From Tenggerimyces flavus (lineage in GTDB: Bacteria; Actinomycetota; Actinomycetes; Propionibacteriales; Actinopolymorphaceae), in contig NZ_JAFBCM010000001.1 in the NCBI RefSeq assembly GCF_016907715.1, forward strand, positions 2,108,001 to 2,172,000: a stretch of DNA of 64,000 nt. Reading direction: 5' to 3'. Below the pieces are notes generated by a model. That model was not told the DNA's origin, did no database searches, and was given only the letters and a program-made list of their open reading frames with translations. Each line of letters starts with the position of its first letter. Positions within the stretch are counted from its first letter, which is position 1. This document shows positions 61,031 to 64,000 of this stretch, piece after piece. A program made the translations under genes and the position numbers.

Positions 61031-61803
61031 CCTGGGCCGAGTATCTCGAGAGCTTCCACGCCCGCACCGCCGGCCAGACCGAGGACGTGCTCAGCCGTTG
61101 CCATGCCGGCGACCTCACGCCGTACAGCTGGTTGATCCGCCCGGTCATCGGCCGAGCCCGCCGCGTCCTCGACCTCGCCTGCGGCAGCGCCGCGGCCGCC
61201 GGGCTACTGGCCAGCGAGTCCGCGAAGACCGGAACTTTCGTCATCGGCGTCGATAATTCCGCGGCCGAACTCGCGGTGGGCAGCGAACGCCACCCGGTCC
61301 CGCTCCTCCAGGCCGACGTCCAGCGCCTCCCGTTCGCCGACCAGGCGTTCGACGCCGTCGTCTGCTCGATGGGCCTGATGGTCGTGCAGCCGCTGCCAGA
61401 GATCCTCGCCGAGGTCGCCCGCGTCACTCGCGAGAACGGTCTCCTCGTCGCGACCGTCGCCAGCCCGCTCCCGCTCCGGCGGGCCGACCTCATGCTGCTG
61501 GGGAGGCTCACCGCGAAGCTGCGCACGACCCCGCGGTTCCCCGCCGGCGGCGAGCTGGGCGGGATCGGCACCGCGCTCACCGAGGCTGGCTTCGACGTGC
61601 TCGAGGACGGCCGCGAACGGTTCGCGTTCACTGTCAGGACGGCCGAGGACGCCGACCTCCTGCTGGGCAGCCTCTACCTCCCCGACACCACCGAGGATCG
61701 CCGCGACGCCGCGGCCCGATGGCTGGCCGAGCAGGGCCAGAGCAGGAACGGCGTCGACGTGGCGATCCCGATCCGCCGCATCACCGCGATGCGCCGCGCC
61801 TAA
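61027..61803 (+). CDS. Class I SAM-dependent methyltransferase
   Basis: The 258-residue protein has motif I RVLDLACGSAAAAGLLA (about 46-62), the acidic residue in VIGVDNSAAEL, and DAVVCSMGLMVVQPLPEILAEVARV (motif IV). It belongs to the Methyltransf_11 group, members of which methylate small molecules. Its overlap with the unknown upstream gene indicates a joint role. A repeat element follows the stop. Confidence 0.82.
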   Translation: MTWAEYLESFHARTAGQTEDVLSRCHAGDLTPYSWLIRPVIGRARRVLDLACGSAAAAGLLASESAKTGTFVIGVDNSAAELAVGSERHPVPLLQADVQRLPFADQAFDAVVCSMGLMVVQPLPEILAEVARVTRENGLLVATVASPLPLRRADLMLLGRLTAKLRTTPRFPAGGELGGIGTALTEAGFDVLEDGRERFAFTVRTAEDADLLLGSLYLPDTTEDRRDAAARWLAEQGQSRNGVDVAIPIRRITAMRRA

Positions 61804-61839
61804 GCCCCCGACCGTTCGTTCGGCACCCGGGGGCCTGAG

Positions 61840-61905
61840 GGCCAATGATCATGTAAACCTGATCATTGGCCGCTCTACGCCGGGTAGACGCCAGGTAGAG
61901 GGGTT
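61840..61905. repeat. Two-hairpin intergenic repeat, copy 4 (inverted orientation)
   Basis: Here hairpin B (61840-61871; GGCCAATGATCATGT with one mismatch to the right arm) precedes the remnant of hairpin A (CTCTAC at 61873-61878, GTAGAG at 61895-61900) on the plus strand. The orientation is opposite to copies 1-3. The flanking methyltransferase and LacI genes converge. Confidence 0.78.
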
Positions 61906-61929
61906 GCTGGCCGGGTAAGGCGACCGAGG

Positions 61930-63030
61930 CTAGGACGAGACAGCGGCCCGTCGGGTACGCCGGGGTCGAGCGACGCGAGGCTGGCTCGACGACCGCACAA
62001 TCAGTTCCGGCTGGAACTGGATCTGCCGGTGCCGATGCGTCCCGTCCCGCCGCGTCTCGTCCAGCAACAGCTCGGCGGCGGCGCGACCGATCTGGTAGCG
62101 CGGCTGCCGTACGGACGTCAGCGGCGTCGCCAACACGGCGGCGAACTCCACGTCGTCGTACCCCACCACCGCCACGTCCTCCGGCACCCGGATGCCGTGC
62201 CGCATCAGGCCACGCAGCACACCCAGTGCGGTGAGGTCGTTCACGCACGCGATCGCGGTGACCGGATCCGGCAGTTCGAGCAGTTCTTCCAACGCACGTT
62301 CGCCACCGTCGGCGTTCTGCGTCTCGACGACGATCTCGACCAACGACGATGTGGCGGGCAATCCCGCGGTACGCAGCGCTTTCCGAACGCCCTTGCGCCG
62401 ATCCGAGCACTGCCTGATCTTGCTGGGTCCGTTGACGAACGCGATCCGCTGATGACCCATCTCCACCAGGTGTGTCGCCGCCAGCTCGCCGCCCTTGACG
62501 TCGTCGACCGACACCGAGCACATGTCCGTACTCGGACTCGTCCGATCGATCAACACCACGGCGGTCCCACGCGCACGCGTCGCGTCCAACCACGACAGGT
62601 CGGCCTCAGCAGGGCTCACGAGCACGCCTTGAACGCCCTGCTCCTCCAGCAGCCGCAGATAACGTTCTTCCTTGGAGCGTTGCTCATCCGAGCTCGCCAG
62701 GATCAGGATCCGATCGTCCTCGGCGAGGCGGTCCTCCACGCCGCGAGCCACGTCGGTGAAGAACGGGTTCGAGATGTCGAGCACAATCGCGCCGATCGCC
62801 TGACTCGTGCCCGCTCGCAGCTGTCGCGCTGACCCGTTCCGGACGAATCCGAGCGAGCGGATCGCGTCCTCGACGCGCGTTCTGGTGCCCTCCGCCACGA
62901 GCGAGGGCTTGTTGAGAACGTTCGACACCGTTCCCACGGAAACGCCGGCCAACTCAGCGACGTCGCGAATACTGCGGCGGCGCTGGGCTGCCTCCATAGG
63001 AGTGGCGTTCCTTTCGACTGTCGCCGACAC
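61930..63030 (-). CDS. LacI family transcriptional regulator (rhamnosidase-linked)
   Basis: The 366-residue repressor has the helix-turn-helix SIRDVAELAGVSVGTVSNVLNKPSLVAE (about 19-47), the hinge region GSARQLRAGTSQAIGAIVLDI, and the sensor domain with RRGVRKAL-type and NDLTALGVLRGL segments. The GTG at 63030 is chosen because GGGGAGG lies six bases upstream. It is divergent from a GH78 alpha-L-rhamnosidase gene whose promoter region holds a TGAAAGGTTTCA operator, making it the probable regulator of rhamnoside use. Confidence 0.9.
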   Translation of the reverse strand: MSATVERNATPMEAAQRRRSIRDVAELAGVSVGTVSNVLNKPSLVAEGTRTRVEDAIRSLGFVRNGSARQLRAGTSQAIGAIVLDISNPFFTDVARGVEDRLAEDDRILILASSDEQRSKEERYLRLLEEQGVQGVLVSPAEADLSWLDATRARGTAVVLIDRTSPSTDMCSVSVDDVKGGELAATHLVEMGHQRIAFVNGPSKIRQCSDRRKGVRKALRTAGLPATSSLVEIVVETQNADGGERALEELLELPDPVTAIACVNDLTALGVLRGLMRHGIRVPEDVAVVGYDDVEFAAVLATPLTSVRQPRYQIGRAAAELLLDETRRDGTHRHRQIQFQPELIVRSSSQPRVARPRRTRRAAVSS

Positions 63031-63080
63031 GCGGTACCTCCCCTACCCGCCCCACCGAGTTCGCATCAGGATAGATCTCT

Positions 63081-63136
63081 TGACACCATATTTCCCGGAC
63101 CATAGCTTCGAACGGCGCCACCCTTGAAAGGTTTCA
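63081..63136 (+). promoter_or_regulatory. Promoter and LacI-type operator of the rhamnosidase gene
   Basis: TTGACA (63081-63086) and TAGCTT (63104-63109) with a 17-bp spacer form a good promoter. TGAAAGGTTTCA (63125-63136), a dyad typical of LacI proteins, follows just downstream of the expected start of transcription, a repressing position. Confidence 0.65.
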
Positions 63137-63233
63137 CCGCCGCCATTGTCACCCCGGATCGAGGCTGTCCGTTTTGCCTTGTCCGGATGCGGTCGCAAGC
63201 GTCTTTCGACCAAACAGGAGAACGGGAGCCGAG

Positions 63234-64000
63234 GTGTCGATCCCCGCCGATCTTCCTCAGTCATGGGAACCTCTCCGACCGTACGATCTGCGTACCGAAC
63301 GTGAGCGCAATCCACTGGGATTGGACGTACGAATTCCACTGTTTGGCTGGAAGCTGGCCGGTACTGGCCGCGACCGAAGCCAGCGCACTTACCGCGTTCG
63401 CGTCGTGGCCGAAGGCGATCCGCGCGTCGATTCGTCGAACGCGGTCTGGGATTCCGGCGTCGTCGAGAGCAACGAGTCCGTCGACATCGCGTACGCGGGC
63501 GACGCGCTGTCGTCGCGCACGCGCTACAGCTGGTCGGTCCGCGTCACCGACGAGTCCGGCACGGACTCCGACTGGGCCGAGCCCGCGTGTTTCGAGACCG
63601 CGTTGTACGACGCCTCCGACTGGCAGGGCGCCGAGTGGATCGTGGCGCCGAACGAGCCGGGTACCGAGGGCGAGCACAACCTCGACTGGGTCGGCGGCCG
63701 CCATGTCGAACGCATCTGGCTGCCCGCGGGAGACTTCCTCGAGGCCGTCGATTCCACCGTCGAACAGGTCTTCTTCCGCGGCCACGTGAAGGTCGAGCAG
63801 CAGCCCACCAGGGCACGGCTGCTGGCCGACGCTGACGCTGAGCTGCGCGCGTTCGTCAACGGTACCGAGCTTCCCGCCGACGGCACTGCCGACGACCGCG
63901 TCACCGCCGCGCTCACCGAGGGCGACAACGTCGTCTCGTTCGCGGTCACGCCCGGCGACACGCCTGCCGCGCTCGCCGCGTCGCTCGACATCACGTTGGC
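63234..64000 (+). CDS. GH78 alpha-L-rhamnosidase, N-terminal part (truncated by window edge)
   Basis: The 255 visible residues match the N-terminal domains of bacterial GH78 rhamnosidases: a first beta-sandwich with RTYRVRVVAEG, VWDSGVVESNES, RYSWSVRVTDESG and ASDWQGAEWIVAP. The catalytic (alpha/alpha)6 barrel is not in the window. GH78 enzymes release rhamnose from plant glycosides and polysaccharides. The GTG at 63234 follows GGGAG. No signal peptide is visible, so it may be cytoplasmic. Confidence 0.83.
   Translation, partial: MSIPADLPQSWEPLRPYDLRTERERNPLGLDVRIPLFGWKLAGTGRDRSQRTYRVRVVAEGDPRVDSSNAVWDSGVVESNESVDIAYAGDALSSRTRYSWSVRVTDESGTDSDWAEPACFETALYDASDWQGAEWIVAPNEPGTEGEHNLDWVGGRHVERIWLPAGDFLEAVDSTVEQVFFRGHVKVEQQPTRARLLADADAELRAFVNGTELPADGTADDRVTAALTEGDNVVSFAVTPGDTPAALAASLDITL

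Overview
The window comes from a high-GC (about 70 % by eye) actinobacterium. Support comes from the strong GC bias at third codon positions, frequent GTG starts, ATGA/GTGA stop-start overlaps, AfsR/SARP regulators, an IdeR-type iron regulator and an NgcE-type sugar-binding protein without its own ATPase. The gene mix (many sugar-use genes, lyases, paired LacI/DeoR/ROK-type proteins, secreted proteins) fits a soil saprophyte of the Propionibacteriales or Streptosporangiales kind. I cannot name the species. No rRNA, tRNA, CRISPR array, prophage or transposase was seen.

Layout. 1-1225: truncated TetR gene divergent from an SDR gene, with a two-site operator between them. 1381-6577: a DUF624 membrane protein, a cyclase plus ThDP-enzyme pair, and a convergent PEP-hydrolase/Tm-1-like pair. 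6578-8728: a 190-bp tandem duplication, a MerR gene with a textbook MerR promoter, and a methyltransferase. 8725-17876: a membrane-anchored secreted protein, SerC, methyltransferase, uronate-dehydrogenase-like SDR, EamA transporter, AraC regulator, two tandem atypical epimerases, a flavin/F420 protein and a RibD-type reductase. 18023-26887: two secreted RTX calcium-binding proteins divergent from two tandem AfsR-like STAND regulators. 26888-27542: a MITE-like palindromic element. 27543-32816: a heterodimeric ABC exporter divergent from a siderophore-binding protein and a sucraseferredoxin-like protein, with a shared IdeR box. 32835-34844: PdxH, a candidate structured RNA with a leader peptide, and a MarR/flavoprotein pair. 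34859-39700: DeoR and an amino-sugar operon (SIS protein, ROK kinase, NagA, class II aldolase). 40115-44667: Gfo/Idh oxidoreductase, sugar-phosphate isomerase, APH-like kinase, hotdog protein and GNAT. 44668-50977: NgcEFG-type importer with two tandem binding proteins, and a LacI regulator. 51023-53515: CAP lipoprotein, FAD oxidoreductase, DUF899. 53516-54464: an array of 70-bp hairpin repeats and a 17-bp tandem repeat. 54465-59895: XRE/DUF5753 regulator, IdeR, a 40-residue basic protein, PL6 lyase, 2-hydroxyacid dehydrogenase and malate dehydrogenase. 59996-64000: an unknown protein plus methyltransferase, then a LacI regulator divergent from the start of a GH78 alpha-L-rhamnosidase.

How it fits together. 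The NgcEFG importer and the SIS/ROK/NagA/aldolase operon could together take up and break down N-acetylated amino sugars, with ATP hydrolysis supplied by an ATPase encoded elsewhere. IdeR is encoded in the same window as a box that it probably binds. The regions not explained by ordinary genes are the AfsR/RTX locus with shared 11-bp-spaced direct repeats, the leader-peptide RNA near 33.7 kb, and four different families of intergenic palindromic repeats.
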